A DNA stretch of 64,000 nucleotides from Cardinalis cardinalis (taxonomy: Eukaryota > Chordata > Aves > Passeriformes > Cardinalidae). Of the stretch, positions 49,001-63,243 are shown in pieces. The notes under the pieces are model-generated. The model searched no databases, was not told the DNA's origin, and saw only the letters and a list, made by a program, of their open reading frames with translations. The stretch lies in the NCBI GenBank assembly GCA_014549065.1, contig JACDOX010000165.1:678758-742757 (forward strand), read 5' to 3'. Every line of letters begins with the position of its first letter. Position 1 is the stretch's first letter. The translations under genes were made by a program, and so were the position numbers.

Positions 49001-52000
49001 ACAGGGATAACAGCAGAAGGAAATCCCTATTTTCTCCTTCATCTACAATTAAACATGCTGTATTTCACTTATAAATACCTTTCAAGTAAATAAAGCAAAA
49101 CAAACCACTCTGTCTTTACTCCTCTCTTTATATGCAGATTATTTTTTTTGTTGTTCAGATACAGTAGGATGATACAGACATCTCAGTGAGCACTGTCCTT
49201 ACACACTGTGAATCCTGAGGGCTTTTTTTTGTACTAAAGCAGCTCTGGAGACAGATTTTATTGTTTCCAGCTCATGAACTCAACTATGCTGATCTTTCCA
49301 CTGGTGGCATTTTAGATTCTCCTCCTGATATGTATGTTTTGATATTTGCATGACATCTGCTAGTGCAGAAAACCAGGTGTGGTGTGATGAAGACAAGGTC
49401 TATGTTACTTGACAAGTTATATAATCTTAAAATCTGTCATAGGAACATAAAGCATTGGAGTTTAAAGATGGAATGTTTGTAAGTCTAGAGTAGGTATTTG
49501 CTTTTGTTTAGAATAAATNCCTGGATGTTTTCACAAAATGACTGGAATTGTAGGCATTGTGTTAAACCCTTCAGCTTTCCCACTTGGTTGCTTCGTGAAA
49601 TTCCCCAGTTTTCCCNTCACATAACATGATGGGCTTTTCCATTGCAGCCCTGTGGTGCTACAATTTTCCACAGACAAACAAGTCTTTGGGAAATGGTATC
49701 CAGGCAGGATACAGGGAATTAGGAGATCTCTGTAGCTTCTCTTCCTGGTGTAAACCAAAGCCTAAGCTTCATTACTGCCCCTTGGGAGAAATGGAAGAGA
49801 GGCAGNTGCTAAAATTGCCAAACAAGCCCAAAGTGTGATTGACTTTGTCAGCTGGGAAGAGAAGCGTGTTCTGAGACTGGNCGTGTGCTCCTGCATGGAT
49901 TAGGGGAAAAGCACAAAAGATGGCATGGTTTCCCAAACTGAGAGGAAAGGGAGCTCTCTAAAAAGCAGACCAGCCCAACCACCAGGGTGAACTCTGGGCT
50001 TTCAGGGCTAAGTCAGGTGAGGGGGCAGCTGAGGCTCTCAGCTTGCAGCACCAGCAGCAATTGCACATCAATGAAACATTTTGCTCGGTGTGCTGCGCTG
50101 GCTGTGTCAGGCCCTGCAGCTCCTGCAGCTTCCCAAAAGAGCAGAGACTCCTCCCTGGCATTGCCTTGGCACCAGCCAGGCTCCTGAGGGGCAGGAGCAA
50201 GGGTTGTCCAGGTGGCAGTCCAGGAGCTTTCCTAGTTCAGGGTGTGTATGATCTTAGAAGGAAATAGAAAAGTCTGCTTTGTTTACTGTCCTTTTTCCCT
50301 TTCCCTTCCTTTTNTTTCTCTTTAGTATGTGCAATATACATCTCCTCTGGAATCTGTCCCAAATGAGGATGTTTAGCCTTTTCGTGTCATGCCCACCTGC
50401 TATTTTTCAGACATTTCAGAAAATTACTGGTTTCACAATAGGATTGCAACATATGTCAGAGGGATGGGGACATTAGGACAAAATTGGAGAGGGAGGAAAG
50501 TATAAATGCATCCAGAGCTGTTATTTCATGTTAATATGCAGATGTTTTTTATTGCATAAAGACGTGGGGAACCATGTGGAACTCGCTCTCCTCACTCCTT
50601 TTGTCCCAGTTCTATCCCCCAGTTTTTGCATTTTGTTTGATTGTTGCATTTCCTTGTAACCAAGAGNGTGTATTATCCTTGAGGCACCATCTGCTTGCTT
50701 TGTGCCTGTCTGAAACACCCCCCTGGGCCTGGCACCCAGGGGCCCTGGATGCTCTGATGACCCTCACTGATATCCTGATAAATGGGGCAGTTCTGCACTT
50801 CTTTGGTGCTCCTGGGCTCAGAGCATGAGTAAAACCAGCTCCAGCCCAGGGAGCTCTTGAAGGCTCTGCAGTCCATAGGAATTGGTGCTGCTTTGGAAAT
50901 GTAGGTGAAGATTGCAGCAAGNCCTGTGTGTTGTTACAGAAGGTTTCTGTTTGGAGTATATTTGGAAAGAGGGTATTTTCTCTTGTGATGCAGTGTGAAG
51001 ACACAATTCTTACTGCTCATTTGGGCTGAGTTAGAATCTGACCCAGCTGGCTGAGCTGCAGCTGAATTAGCTCCTGAGTCAGTTATAATCCACTTCTGAA
51101 GTGTGATAGGAGTCNCATTTTCCCTGACTCATTTTTAGCCCATTGTCAGTAATTCAACATGATCTTCAATAAAGATATGACAAACTCAATTTTTCTCCAT
51201 TACAGTTGCCTTTTTAAGCAATAACATTTTTCTCAGACTGTGTTTTTCAGTTTGTTTTGCATAGTCCAAAACTCAAAGCCACAAAATCAGCAACATTTAA
51301 GTNTTTTGAAATCCACACTTTGTGTGGTTGTGTATGTCAGCATCCTTTTCTACAATGCAGTAGAGCAGAGATGAAGCATATTCAAAATAAACCCAGAGAT
51401 TTCTAAAATATTTAAAAAGGAAAAAAAATATACATTTTAACACACATATTTTGTGAATTAAAGCTGAATTCTGCTTGCTCCAAGCTTTCAATTTTCTTTC
51501 AAAAAAGCCCTAGGTCTGAACTTAAGCTGCAAAAGGGATGAAGCATCATTGTAAATGCCTGTAGGAAGAAAAAATAGGAGACCACTTGAGGGCAGCAAAT
51601 GCTCAGCTTCTCCCTGACAATATAGCAAAGCATCATGAGGAGGCAGGAGACTGTACTTTTATTTTCCATTCATTTATTGTATAATTTTTGACTTGTTTTA
51701 CAAAGAGCATTGTTTCCAAATAATTGCACAGATAGAAAGATTTTTTTTTTAATTATTGCTGAAAAAATAAAACAGGGAAATTTTCTTCTTGGTTTTTATT
51801 TTTGCTTTAGAATTCAGCAAACTTATGAAGGTTCATGGAAGTTTTTTTGAAGGTGGAAGAGAAGAGATTCTGCAGCAGAAGCTAATTTTTACCGAATATT
51901 TCTTAGGAATTTCACATGCCATTTGTGCAAAGTCTTCATACTAGAAAATGCAGAAAAAACATATGAACTAGGAAAGAAAAAAATTCAGTATAAATGATAA

Positions 52001-53129
52001 TGTAAGATCATGTAACTTTCAGATACCTAAAGAATGAAGACAGTGTCAAAATACACATTTGGTATGTCAGATTAAATCTGCACAAGAACTTCTAACCCAG
52101 CATAAACTAAATTCTTACAAAACTTGATTTCACAACCTTATCTTTTTCCCAAAAAATGCTCAGTTTTAAAATGCAGCAAAATCGTAAAANGCAATCCATC
52201 ATCTGGAGCTAAATTTATGCCTTTGTGCTCCCTTAACAGTTTTNGAATTAAGATGCCAAGCAGAGATCTTTACCAATTAGGGTAACAGGCTGATCAGCCA
52301 GGAGGTTATTTGGGAACTCCATGGAGAAGCCCATGAGGCTTTTTTGTGATTCATGATGATGACAGAGAAGTGCAGGTTCCAGTTTAGTTTTTTACTTTCT
52401 TCCCAGTGCCATCTTTCCTCAGCTGACTCATTTTGCACCTTTTCTTGCACCAGTTGCTGCCTTCCCTCTCTACAGACCTTTAGTCCTCACTGAAGGTTTC
52501 CATTCCTCTGCTCTGCAGTTTGAGCTGCTCCCCCTCATCCCCTCACTTCCTCATCCTCTCCCAAGCTCCTTTTCCATGTCAGCTGGAGTTCTCCTCCTCC
52601 TCCCCCTCGCTGAAGCACCAGGATGGGAGCAAGGCGNGTGCATCAGAAATCACTTCCACCTCCTCTGCTTGGTGCTGCAGCATCCTCAGCTTGTTGGAAG
52701 ATGTCAGGGCAGGGATGTCCTGCTCAACCCCATCAGCTGTGACTGTCTGTGAGTATTTTGGGACCTCTGAGTCTTGTACAGCACAACCTGAGCAGATTTT
52801 CACAGAGGCTGCAAATATCAGCACTGTTTTCATCCACGTTTTTGCTAAACTTTAATTTCTGGTCAAAAGCACGGAGTTGCTGGAGAGTTCTAGTTTTATG
52901 GTGGTATTTATTTTAGTGTTAGAGGAAAAAGTGAAGTCAATTTGCCATTTTCAGAAACGAGTGAAAAGCATAAGCCAACTAAAAATATATCTGCATACAG
53001 AAATAAAATTCAAATTCCATGCTTAATGCAGTTCAGCACCATAATAGGCAATTTCGGTTCATGTGAACAAAGTTGATGAGCTTTAATTGAAGGCAGGTTA
53101 TGTAATTGAAAATGTAAAAGGTGCCTTAC
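40014..53129. other. No gene seen; longest featureless stretch
   Basis: Thirteen kilobases without a recognisable gene or transposon. A (GA)11 run lies at 41013-41034. Minus frames at 41579-41914 (111 codons) and 47631-47990 (119 codons) and plus frame 45602-45958 (118 codons) contain no ambiguous base but lack convincing paired splice sites or any recognisable domain. From 52430 to 52640 the plus strand is C+T-rich. Ambiguous bases are almost absent up to 48480. Confidence 0.5.
41013..41034. repeat. (GA)11 microsatellite
   Basis: Eleven perfect GA units. Simple-sequence DNA. Confidence 0.95.
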
Positions 53130-53336
53130 CTGTAGATATTGTCATTGGTGTTACCTCTGCTCTGTTTCTCTTTTCTGAGGTCATGTTTTCCTGTGGATGC
53201 ACAGGAATTTTGAAAGGGGATAAATGTCTCTGTTTCACAGATGTAAACCCACCGCTCAGAAACACTGTTGGTCAGGGTTTTCAAGATTTGGCACTGCTTT
53301 TGCATTTTTAAATTTTCAGCTTTTTTAAAATCCAAT
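53130..53336 (-). other. Weak candidate exon, unidentified
   Basis: On the minus strand an acceptor-like cttctttctcacag is followed by 207 bp without a stop and then CTACAG followed by GTAAGG, a consensus-like donor. The length is divisible by three with phase 2 at both ends. It would encode about 68 residues, with AENLKMQKQC near the start and NTNDNIY at the end. I do not recognise it, it is AT-rich with one CpG, and splice-like flanks of this quality do occur by chance in 64 kb. It lies on the same strand as the candidate at 10 kb. Confidence 0.15.
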
Positions 53337-56300
53337 CTGTGAGAAAGAAGCTGTCTTTTCCACAGTGCCTTTTCATTGTCCTTCCCACTGAAAGTAAACT
53401 GGAGCTTGCAGACCACTCTTCTAAAAATCAGGGTTTATATCTGTTTCAGATGAAGTCTGCAGAAACTGGCCATTGCTGAAATGCTGCTTTTTTTACTCTC
53501 TATCTTGCACAGGAAATCTGTTTCAGAGCCAGAAATACAGATTGAATCTCAGGACTTCTACACCTTTAGTTCAGCAGCAAGACCATCTGTCACTTCTAAT
53601 TCCTGCTATGAAAAAGATGATCTAGTTATCTTTGATGGAATAGTTCTGAATTTGCAAGCTACAGTCTTCTCNTTTTCCTCAATTAGATTTTCCTCCCCTC
53701 CTACATGCTGGAATCTCTATTTGAAGGTTCAGCCTTGGATAAAGCTAAACCCCAAAAGAATGATGCCTTTTTAATCACTGGCTCCCCACTGCATATGATA
53801 TCAACTTGCAAAACATGCTAGCTCCTCTCACCAAAGCAATCTTGACTTGCTTCCAAAGGGGAGAGAAAACAGGTGAATTCCTTGTCACTTTAGATTTCAC
53901 TAAAGATATGCAGAAATTTTGCTCCATTTTAAGTCTGATATATGTTTTGGAAAGTAGAGGATTTATAAGGAAGGGCTGGATATTTTTTTGAGGCATATTT
54001 GCATCTTAACCAGCATCTGCATATCATTCCAAGGTTACTTTTAAATCTTCTGGATTTTCACTCAGNTTTGTTTGACTCTCAAAGGCAAAGAACTCTTTCT
54101 CATAGGACCATTAAATCATAACAAGATTCTCTTTCACAATGAGGAAAAAATCCATTTTTTTTTCCTTTGGAGGAAACCATCCTCATTTTCATCTGGGTAA
54201 AGAGATGCTTCCTGAATCATAATGTGTTCAGTCTTTCACACATGTGTTTTCTTGGTGCAAACTACAGACAAAAAGCACATGATANAATTACATACTTTTG
54301 TACTGTAGGTGAGGGATTGTCTCAGGCTGTTCCATCCATCCATTGTTTTTTCCCACCCATGCACACATAAACANATTCCTGAAGCTCAAACTCAGCTGCG
54401 TTTCTGTAGGCATGTNTCAGGGCATGTCTCTGCTGTTAAATTTCAATGAAAATAAGATTGAAATTTTAGGGATTAATGACCACTTGGCAAAAATTCAGCT
54501 GATATCTACTTTAGCTGCACCACTTCTTCCAACCTCCCTTCTCCAATGAATAACTGAAAAGGACCGAGGAACAGAAAGCTGTTTCTAGGATACAATGTGC
54601 AGCACTTCCTACTCTTGGCTCACTCTAACTTCAGCCTCTCAGCTCTGTCATTTTTTTCTGTCTATGAATTTAAAATAGCTTTTGCCACCAGATAGTGAAG
54701 TGGAAGCAATAGCATTTGTCCCAGCTGCGAGTGGGATCACCTTGCTACCCTGGTAAAATCGAAGGGGCTGATCTTCNCATGGATTTTACATTAAGGTAAT
54801 TTCCACACCTTACTTATCTTGCTGTTGGGGTAAAACCTTTCCTGCAGTGAGTTCAGAGGCTTTATGCATGTGTGTGAGAGCACATATGTCTCTGTGCAAA
54901 GCATGGCTTCTCTGCATTGGCATTCCAGCTGGCAGTTCCTGGAAAGCTGTCTGGAAAGCCACCCTGCAGCTCCAAAATCTTCTGCAAAAGGGAAATCATG
55001 AATGCTATGGCCTCCCTCCTGCCACTCATACCTGTGCTGTCCTTTCTNTGCTCCAGCACATGAACAGAACAGGAAAGAGATGGTTGGTTTTTTTTTTTTT
55101 TTGGCCATTCCAGATGAGGGAAAGTCTTTTGAACTGGGTTGCCCCAGGTTCATCTGGGTACAAACACTTTGGGTACATTGATCCATTGTAAACTCCTGGA
55201 ACAGGAACAGGATGCAGGTATGGTAGACAATTATTATCAAACAATTGCTGCTCTGTATCCAGCCAGTTTACAGCTTTCTGNTGTCCCTGAGATATAGGTG
55301 CTGGGTTCATGTTCTTGGCAGCCCTCCACACCCACAAGTCAAGGTCCCCCGTTTTGACCAGGAGCTGGCAGAAGGCTCACAGATCAATGGAGAAAAGCTT
55401 CCCTCAAACTGGAAAACTGAAGAGATTTTTTTTGTCATTTAAGCTCTAGAGACAAACCTCCTCACCAGCATTTTCCCCTTGCAGTACATGATTACTCTGA
55501 GATTTAGGAAGCAAACAAACAGTAATCATTAAGAGCAGTTTATTAAACAAAATAAATTTCTCCTTGTGCCGTTGACTAAAGCGTAGGCAATTTAACTGTT
55601 CCTAATTATGAGGTTATGCCTGGATTTTTCTAGACTGAAATGATAGTTTATATACACTTTTTTTTTTTTTAGGCACACAGTCACTTTTTGAGGTTTTGCC
55701 CAGATGAACTCTTTGATATCACAAGTACCGCCATGTGCAAGAGATTGTAAATGGTGATGGAAGTGATTGAAAATTGTGTTGTAAATCTTGGTGCTGCTTC
55801 TAGGAAATCACAGAGCCTTGAATACGTGGCACAGACCCACAGTAATTTATACCTGCCCNGGTGTTTAACAGAGGGGTTGTTTTTCTGAGCCAATTCAGTC
55901 AGATACACACATTCACTCCAGGCCCATGTTTGGGATGGCGAAATGAAATAGTTCCCATAGTTATTCCTAGAAGTTAATTAGCTGTGACAGTGGGAAAGTG
56001 ACCACCTCGTGATTCTTGGATATTTATAACAAGGCTGTCACTTGCTAGGTTGGTCAGGTCATAGAGGAGATGAGAGTGTGAAGTCAGGTTTCTGGTGGTA
56101 CACAGAGCTAACCCTGCATCACTGCTCTTCCTTGCCNTGGCTAGATGATGGCAGGAAGGACCTGTGGGTGCAGGATTTGTAACACAACCCCAGCTGGGAT
56201 CCCTGTCTTTGGGAAACAGGGCTGTGCTGCAGAGCTCTGTAGGTGCATCTGCATTTCCTTCGTCACATTCCTTCAGAGTCTGGCCTGGGATTAATGAAAT

Positions 56301-59300
56301 GGAAATGTCCTTTCTGCTNCTGCTTTCCTGAGCTCAAGGTCAGACTTCCAGGGCAGAGCAGAGCTGTGGCAGAGGATGGAGAAGTGTCACAGTGCCATCC
56401 CTCAGCTGCAGACTGCACCACCCTGCTGCTCATTTGCACCAAGTGCTGGTTGCCCAATGGGGGCACAGAGGGAAATTTGGGGTTTTTTTGCCTTTATTTT
56501 ATGTATTTTGCAACTGGAACTTCCACTGTCGTGCCTCAGNACTTACTGTAGCTGTGCAGTTCCCTAATGCATGAGGAGATGTTTGTTTGATTCTCCAATT
56601 TTGCCATGTAATCAAGACTTAATGTGCTAAATGTGTTCTCTGTAAACTGGTATCAGCACAGCCGACCATGACCTGAGCAGCTGGGAGTATTTCTGAGAGC
56701 ATTTTTTGTGGTTTTGAGAATTAAAAGAGCAAAAGAGTTACATCAGCAGGGGAAAAAACCCTCTCAAATTACATGTTTTGTGCAAATCAGAGGTCTTTTA
56801 TTGGTAATGATAGCCTAACCTGGAACAGATTATTGCAAAGATCTTTCTCATTTAGAGTACCATTTATAAATGTTGTCACTGCTCAGAAAAAAAAAGATAT
56901 CTCACACTAAGAAAACTACGAGTTACTATCATGACAAGGAGAAAGCACAGAAGTTCATTTTTGTCTGTCTGTCATTATGGTCCTTCAGTTTTAGCAGGAA
57001 AAAACTTTCATAGAACTTCAGCATGATTTGCAGAGTGTCATTTCTCATTTCTCTGTTAAAATTTCCTGCCCATAAATAGTGTGCCAAATGTTGTAGTGGG
57101 TTTGTCATCTGCCCAATATTCTTCAGAGAAAGCAGCTGACTGTTGGCTTCCCTAATTATTTCTTCTTCTAATATTGTTTCCTCAGAGTTAGCTTGAAGGA
57201 GGAAAAAACCCCAACTATATATGCATATACATAATCAAGTCAAACCAGACATTTCTGTCAAAAAAAAAAAAAAAAGGTAAAGCTTTGGAACAAACAATGA
57301 GTTTCATGCAAATGTCTCTCTTAAAACTGGCAAGATTTCAATAAGCATTTTCTGAGAAGTATTTCATTTTATTTGGTGGGACGTTGCTTTTTGCACTGCT
57401 ATGAACCCCCACTGGAGAGCCAAGCTGGGAAACTGCCAAACCTCTCATACCTGCAGTGACAATGGGGAGCCATATCAACACACACAAACCCATATTTAAC
57501 TAAACTGTTCAATTGAATTCTAATCTCCTGCTAATCGCTAAGGTTGAGNAAAAAAAAAAATCTCCCTATTCATGTTTTCTTTCTAAAAAATACCTTNATG
57601 AGGTAATACAAGTGCATGAATGGATGAGAGACTCAAGCACAATACACTGTCTACAAAGCTAAATGAGCTAGGGGGTCACATTCTATTAAATATCTCACCC
57701 ATGAAACTCACAGTTAAAAAGAAACTTTAAATGGAGTTTGGAAGGTCACTGAAAGGCCTTTTTCAGGGGTTCCCAGGGTAGAAGGTGATACAGAGGTGTG
57801 TTTTTGTTTTGTTTCACTCCAAGTCTCCATAAGCCACACAAATCAATGAGATTAAACAGAAATACCAATGGGCACCAATGTATGTGTAGTTGGGTACATT
57901 TTGTGTTCAAAACAGAGCTGCAGCCTCCTGAACAGGGCGTGTCTGTGTCTTGTAGGGCACAAGGAGACCTTTCACCCTTCCTGCTGCAGGGCTCTGTGCA
58001 GGAGAAAGAATGTCAGTCCTGAGTCTGGGCATCAGGCTGGACATCTCTGCTGCGACTGCCACTATCCAACTTAAATTCTGCCCAGTATTGTTTAGTGGGA
58101 GAGATCCAAAAAGAAAAGAGGCNCTCCTTGACTTATTTGGGGGCATATTTGAGGTTAATAATGGGGGAAATGTGGGGTTAAAACACACGGTCCTCAAGTC
58201 AGGACTGAGACAGCCCCTCATCACTCTTTGCAAGGTAATGGGTGCCCTCCCCTGGTTTTACCAAAGCAGAACTGATGTTCCTGGTGAAAGCCACATGTGG
58301 AGAAGGTATCTACCTGTCACAAAACCAACTTCACGTGAGGATGCTGTGGAGAAGCTGTGAAGAACAAGACATTTGGGTACAGCTGGTTCTCAAGCACAGC
58401 TGCTCAGGTCTCTGGTTCTCCAGAAACCTGTTTGCAAACCAGGAAGGTCTCCCCTGGACCACCCCCTCATGGTTTCAGGTGCTTACTCCCAGAGTCTGAG
58501 TTTCCATCTTGTTTGCAGAGCCTGGAGGCCAGTCTGGTCTGTGCTAATGGTTGGCTGGGGAATCCCNTGGAACTCTGGATGGGTGTGATTGGCTCCTCTT
58601 TGCTGATTTCAAGAAATTCCTTGCAAGCAGCTCATTCTCCTGGCTGTCCTCCCTNCACAGCAAGGCTGGGCGTATCCTTGATTTAACCTGGCAGTGGGAA
58701 GAACTGGCACTCACTTTTAACTGAAAGGCCTCTGCCTGACCCAGGTTTTATGCTTGTGTGGAAACCCTGGCAGCAAAAAATAATTTTCCAGTGTCTTCCC
58801 ATTTNTCCTGTTGCTTTCCTGTGTCTCCAAATCTCACCTTTCTCGGTGTGAATAGGCCAATGTTACCTTCTTGGCAAACACTTGTTGAAGTTTAGAGCCA
58901 ACCAAGTGTTGTGGGGGGCTATCAGATGTCTCNGAGGTAAGGCATGCATAAAACATGAGCACAGAGTCGTAAATAACTCGGCTCCTCTTCATTTATTTTA
59001 AAATAATGACGGTTGTTTAACTGGCTTAAAAGGGTTACTCTTTCACCCCTAGCTTGTTCTGAGCACCGTGGGAAAATGACAGGAGCACTGTTTAGTTTAA
59101 GGGATGTAGTCATGCAAAACCTTTGCTGTACCTTCTGGAGGAAGCTGGAGTGTTTCAAGAAATAATGAAGGTGTGAATCATCACAATTCTGAGTTGTCTG
59201 ATAAGAAAATCTTTTAATCTCTTGTAGCAGTGCAAGGGCTCTGATTGCTGCAATTCTCTTTTATAAATTGTGCAATAAAATATGGAATAAATCATTGCAA

Positions 59301-62300
59301 ATGATTATCAGCAGTCTTTTCCTTTGATATCAGTATTTCTGACCGGTGTNCTTTAAAGGCTTTTACTTGTTAGTTTCGTTTTAGGAGACAAATAAAGTAA
59401 TTAGTGCTCTTTCTTTTTTTCCNCCATTTTATGGTCTGTTCTTGGCACACTTAGAAAACATTTGAGCTTGAACAGTTAATTTTCAGTTGTGCCTGTTAGC
59501 AGGAATTATTTCCATTTTTCAAAAACAANGTAAGAAAACAACCAGGATGAGATACTGGTTTCATTAAAAGTGTATGCAAAGGATGAGNTGTTTTGTTGTT
59601 TCTGTCCTATTCTTTTTTCTTTAATTTTAATATATTTTAAGTATTCAAAATGCACTAAAAATTTTTCAGTTTTATATGTGTGTATTTAGTCAACAAAACC
59701 CTCAGGAGTTCCATTTTGAAAAATATTGTCATTGTTTCTGGAATTTGGCTCCACATGCTCTGTGTGTTTTTACAGGACAAAATCTCTGGTCTTTTACCAA
59801 GGTTTTATGTTTTTATTTATACAAAAACCACATAATGCCATAGAATGCCAAGAAAGTGAACAGCTTGGTAAGATTTAGGCTTTTTGGGAGTCCTTTCAAG
59901 ATCAAGAAAGATACACAATCAAGTAAATAGCTCAAATTGGAAACCTCAGAACCCAGCTTTGATATGTGACTCTTCTCATAANATACAATAGGACTCTGAT
60001 TTATCTTTATCACTTCATTGACCACTTCCTAGACAGCCTATTGGCTAGAGAGAAAATCAAACATTATTCACTGCTACTTTGACTGTGGATGGTAGACATG
60101 TATTTATAATATAAGGCGATGTCCTGCTGTAAGAGACTGGAATAGTGGCACTAGAGGGAAAGAATGAGCTACAGCCATAAAAAAAAAAATACAGCTCGAA
60201 GTGTTTGGGTTGCATTCTGTTGTGATTTATTCTCCAGCTCCTTGCTCAGGTGGCTGCATGTCCCCTCAGCCTGCCCTGGGTGGGAGCTGCAGGCAAGGGG
60301 CAGCTCTGCTGGGTGTCCATGAGCATCCTCCACACCCTCTGGTTTCTAAAGGCTGAAAGAAGTTGGAAAAGCATTTTTTGGAAACAGCATGTTCACTTAC
60401 CTTTTGGAATTTTTTTGGTTTCCTTTATTGCTGGAATGCCTTTTACTAATATTTGATGAGTGTGTGAAAAAGAAGTGAGAAAATTGCATCAGTAGTAAGA
60501 TTGCTCATGGTGCTTTAATTATTTGCTCCATTTGCTTCACGCAGGAAGTTATTAGGTAAAATATGTTTGTGTGCAGGTTAGAGATGTGTGACACACTCTG
60601 GCTGATTGTCTGGTTGTGCAGCTCAGATGAGGGTCAGGCTGCCTGGCCTCTGCCACCTCCCTCCCCTCATACAGCTGTTTACAGCCAGCAATCACCTTGG
60701 GAAACAGCACACAGTCCAACCTCTGCTTGTGCGTCAGTCATGAGGGACTTCTCCCTACAAATAGTTCCCAAAATGGCTTAGGAATGCTTTGGGTGATGGA
60801 AGGAGGAAGCCAAGTGACTGTGAGCTGCAGGGAGTGAGTGAATAGCTGAGGATGAGTAGTGGAAGGGGAAGGCCACCTCTGCCAAGCATGGTTATATCTC
60901 CTGGGGCTCACAGGTGTGGTGACTGACAGTAAAATGTCCCTGGGAGGGCAAGAGAGTCCTGAAGATGAGCTGAGAGCCCCTTGCAGCCGAATAAGGGGAT
61001 CTCAGTAGCTGCTGGAGGTGCATTTGTGGAAGAGGACAGACTGAGAAGAATACAAGCAACTGAATCACAGCATTTACCTGGTTTATGTGCAAGCCATGAG
61101 CTGAACAGGAGGACTTGAACAGCCTGAGCTCTTCTCAGGGGTCCTGAAATGTAGAGATGGTGAAGGATCTGTGAGGAGGAGGAGGAGGGAGTTCCTCTGT
61201 GCAGCTCTGCCTTGTGGTGAGGGCCAGCTGGCCCTTCCTGCAGCTCTGTGATGCTGCAGTGAGGTCGCCTTGCTGTCCTCCTGCTCTCAGTACATTTGTG
61301 GGCTCAGGGTGTGGCATTCACATTCGCTGAACAGAGACATAATTCTCTCTCTCTCCGTTTTTTCCTGGAGAAGCACAGAGATCAAAACAATTCTTATCTC
61401 ATTTGCTGCTCCTGTGTTTTGGAACATGTGGAATGTGTTGGAAGATTGTTTACCTGAAGGAATTTTCTTGATTGGATTCTGGTGTGTGTGTTTTGTCTTC
61501 TTGACCAATCTGCAAACTGTGTCCTGACTGTNGGTCAGGAGATTTTGAGTGCTTGTGCAGTTTCAGTTTAGATGTAGTGTAATATAGTATAGAATAATAT
61601 AGTAATTAATTAGCCTTCTGATATCATGGAGTCCTCCTCATCATTTCTNCCTGCTTTGGGGGTCCTGAATTATCTGATATCGTGGTCCCTCTCATGTTGC
61701 TGCATAAATTATATATGGATGCCTGAGCCTGTGTGATCACGCTCTGTCTACAATGGGCTTTAAATGCCATCTGATTCAGATACGATCTCANGCAGCAGTT
61801 GGGACTGTGTGTGAATTGCTTGATTTCTCCTTGGGTTTCTCTAAACCTGAGGCAATGGCACAGCAATCTAGAGATAACCTGGTGTAGAAAAATAATAGAG
61901 ATGCTTCTGTTGTTCCCTTGCCATTTTCACTTCCTTTCTTTTTCTTCGAAACCCTGTTTATTTCCCCGTAGGGCTATGAAATAACAGGAAGCAAGAACAC
62001 CCCAGCTAGGCAACATCTCTTCTGCAGAACTACAGGAGATTACATCCTATGAAAAGGTTAATGAGGANCTGAGACTTTTTTTGGTCAGGATGAAGAGAAT
62101 TATTCACTTCCTGGTGCACTAGAAGCATTNGTGAAACCTTTTAGGAAATGGCATAATGTATTTTTAGTGCAAAATTAGGCTAGAAAGAAGTTGCAAAAAN
62201 CTGTACCATCAGCCCTGGATTTGATGCATCTGACATTCAGCAGCTGCAGGTTTTCTTGCTTCCTTTCTTCATTNAAAATAGATGCAGAGGAATTNAGAAA

Positions 62301-63177
62301 AAATATCCTTTTTTTCTCATATCCTCATCAGATTCTCCCTAGAAGATACACACTAGCCAGTGTGTGTGAGCCAAGCTGGTGCTGGACACTGATCCTGCTG
62401 GACTCCAGGCAGAGTGCACAGCTCAACCCTCACTTTTCACCTTTGGGAGGACTTTTGTGGCTCAGTGCCCATTGCCATTTCCCTGCCTTCCTCTCCTGGC
62501 CCATGGAAGCTGCTTCTGGGGCTGCTACTATGCACACTCACAGATTTTTTTCTTTCAATCTCTACATTTTAATTACACGTCCTCCTTTTCAAAAGGCTGG
62601 ATGTTTTGAGATAATGAAATCTTTCCACAGGTCGTGCTGCTTTCTCTTCCTCTGGATTCCTCTATTAACAGAACGCTACTGGTTTCCAGAAGGAAATTGT
62701 CTTGATTTCTTTATAGCCTCAATCTGTTCTCACCAAAGCCACTGGCAAACCTTCTGTTTATTTTTCAGGGATACAAAAACTAAGCCAAGTGCCATCAGGC
62801 AGAGATCAGCACATTTACTGAACCACGAGCAAGGCCTGGGGAGCCTAGTTAAGTAATTCATTACAGCTTCTTTGAAATTCCTCACTAAATAGGTTTGAGA
62901 TCGTTTTTTGCCAGAAATGCTAGNTTGCTGAGGTGGAAACATTTTGTGGCAATGCACCAATTTCTGTTATCCAGAAAGTTATTTTTGGATCTCAGGTGAA
63001 ATTTTATNGGGNGAAAAGGAGGCAGAGAGGGACTTTTTATCTGTAATACTGCGCTGAACAAATGCAGCTACCACGGCTTCTGGGCTAGAATTCCTTGCAA
63101 TTGCCTGAACACATCTGGGCAAATGGACCTAGCCCTTGATTTCAGGGATCTAAATTGAAAGCCATTTGAAAGAGGAT
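53337..63177. other. No gene seen
   Basis: Unique sequence with homopolymer runs (T about 55088-55102, A about 57260-57275). The longest frame, 62191-62856 plus, 221 codons, crosses several ambiguous bases and has chance-like composition. A partial imperfect repeat occurs near 61617-61641 and 61673-61696. Confidence 0.5.
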
Positions 63178-63243
63178 TGAAAAGGGGCTGGACTGGATGA
63201 TCTTGAAAAACCAACCAAGCCAAACCATCCTGTGACTCAATGA
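63178..63243 (+). mobile_element. CR1 LINE 3' end remnant
   Basis: ggggctggactggatgatct followed by ccaaccaagccaaaccatcctgtg-type sequence is the terminal part of a CR1 element in plus orientation; the octamers at the end are eroded (tgtgactcaatg). Only about 65 bp can be recognised. Confidence 0.75.

Noticed and set aside
52579..52833. 84-codon minus frame starting MKTVLIF and ending in an acidic run, reminiscent of small secreted phosphoproteins
   Set aside because: The supposed signal peptide has a charged residue in a weak hydrophobic core, one codon is ambiguous, there is no upstream promoter or splice support, and the acidic end is just the complement of a C+T-rich tract.
62191..62856. 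221-codon plus-strand frame
   Set aside because: It crosses ambiguous bases at several codons, is rich in F, S, L and C as AT-rich noncoding DNA gives, and shows no protein family features.
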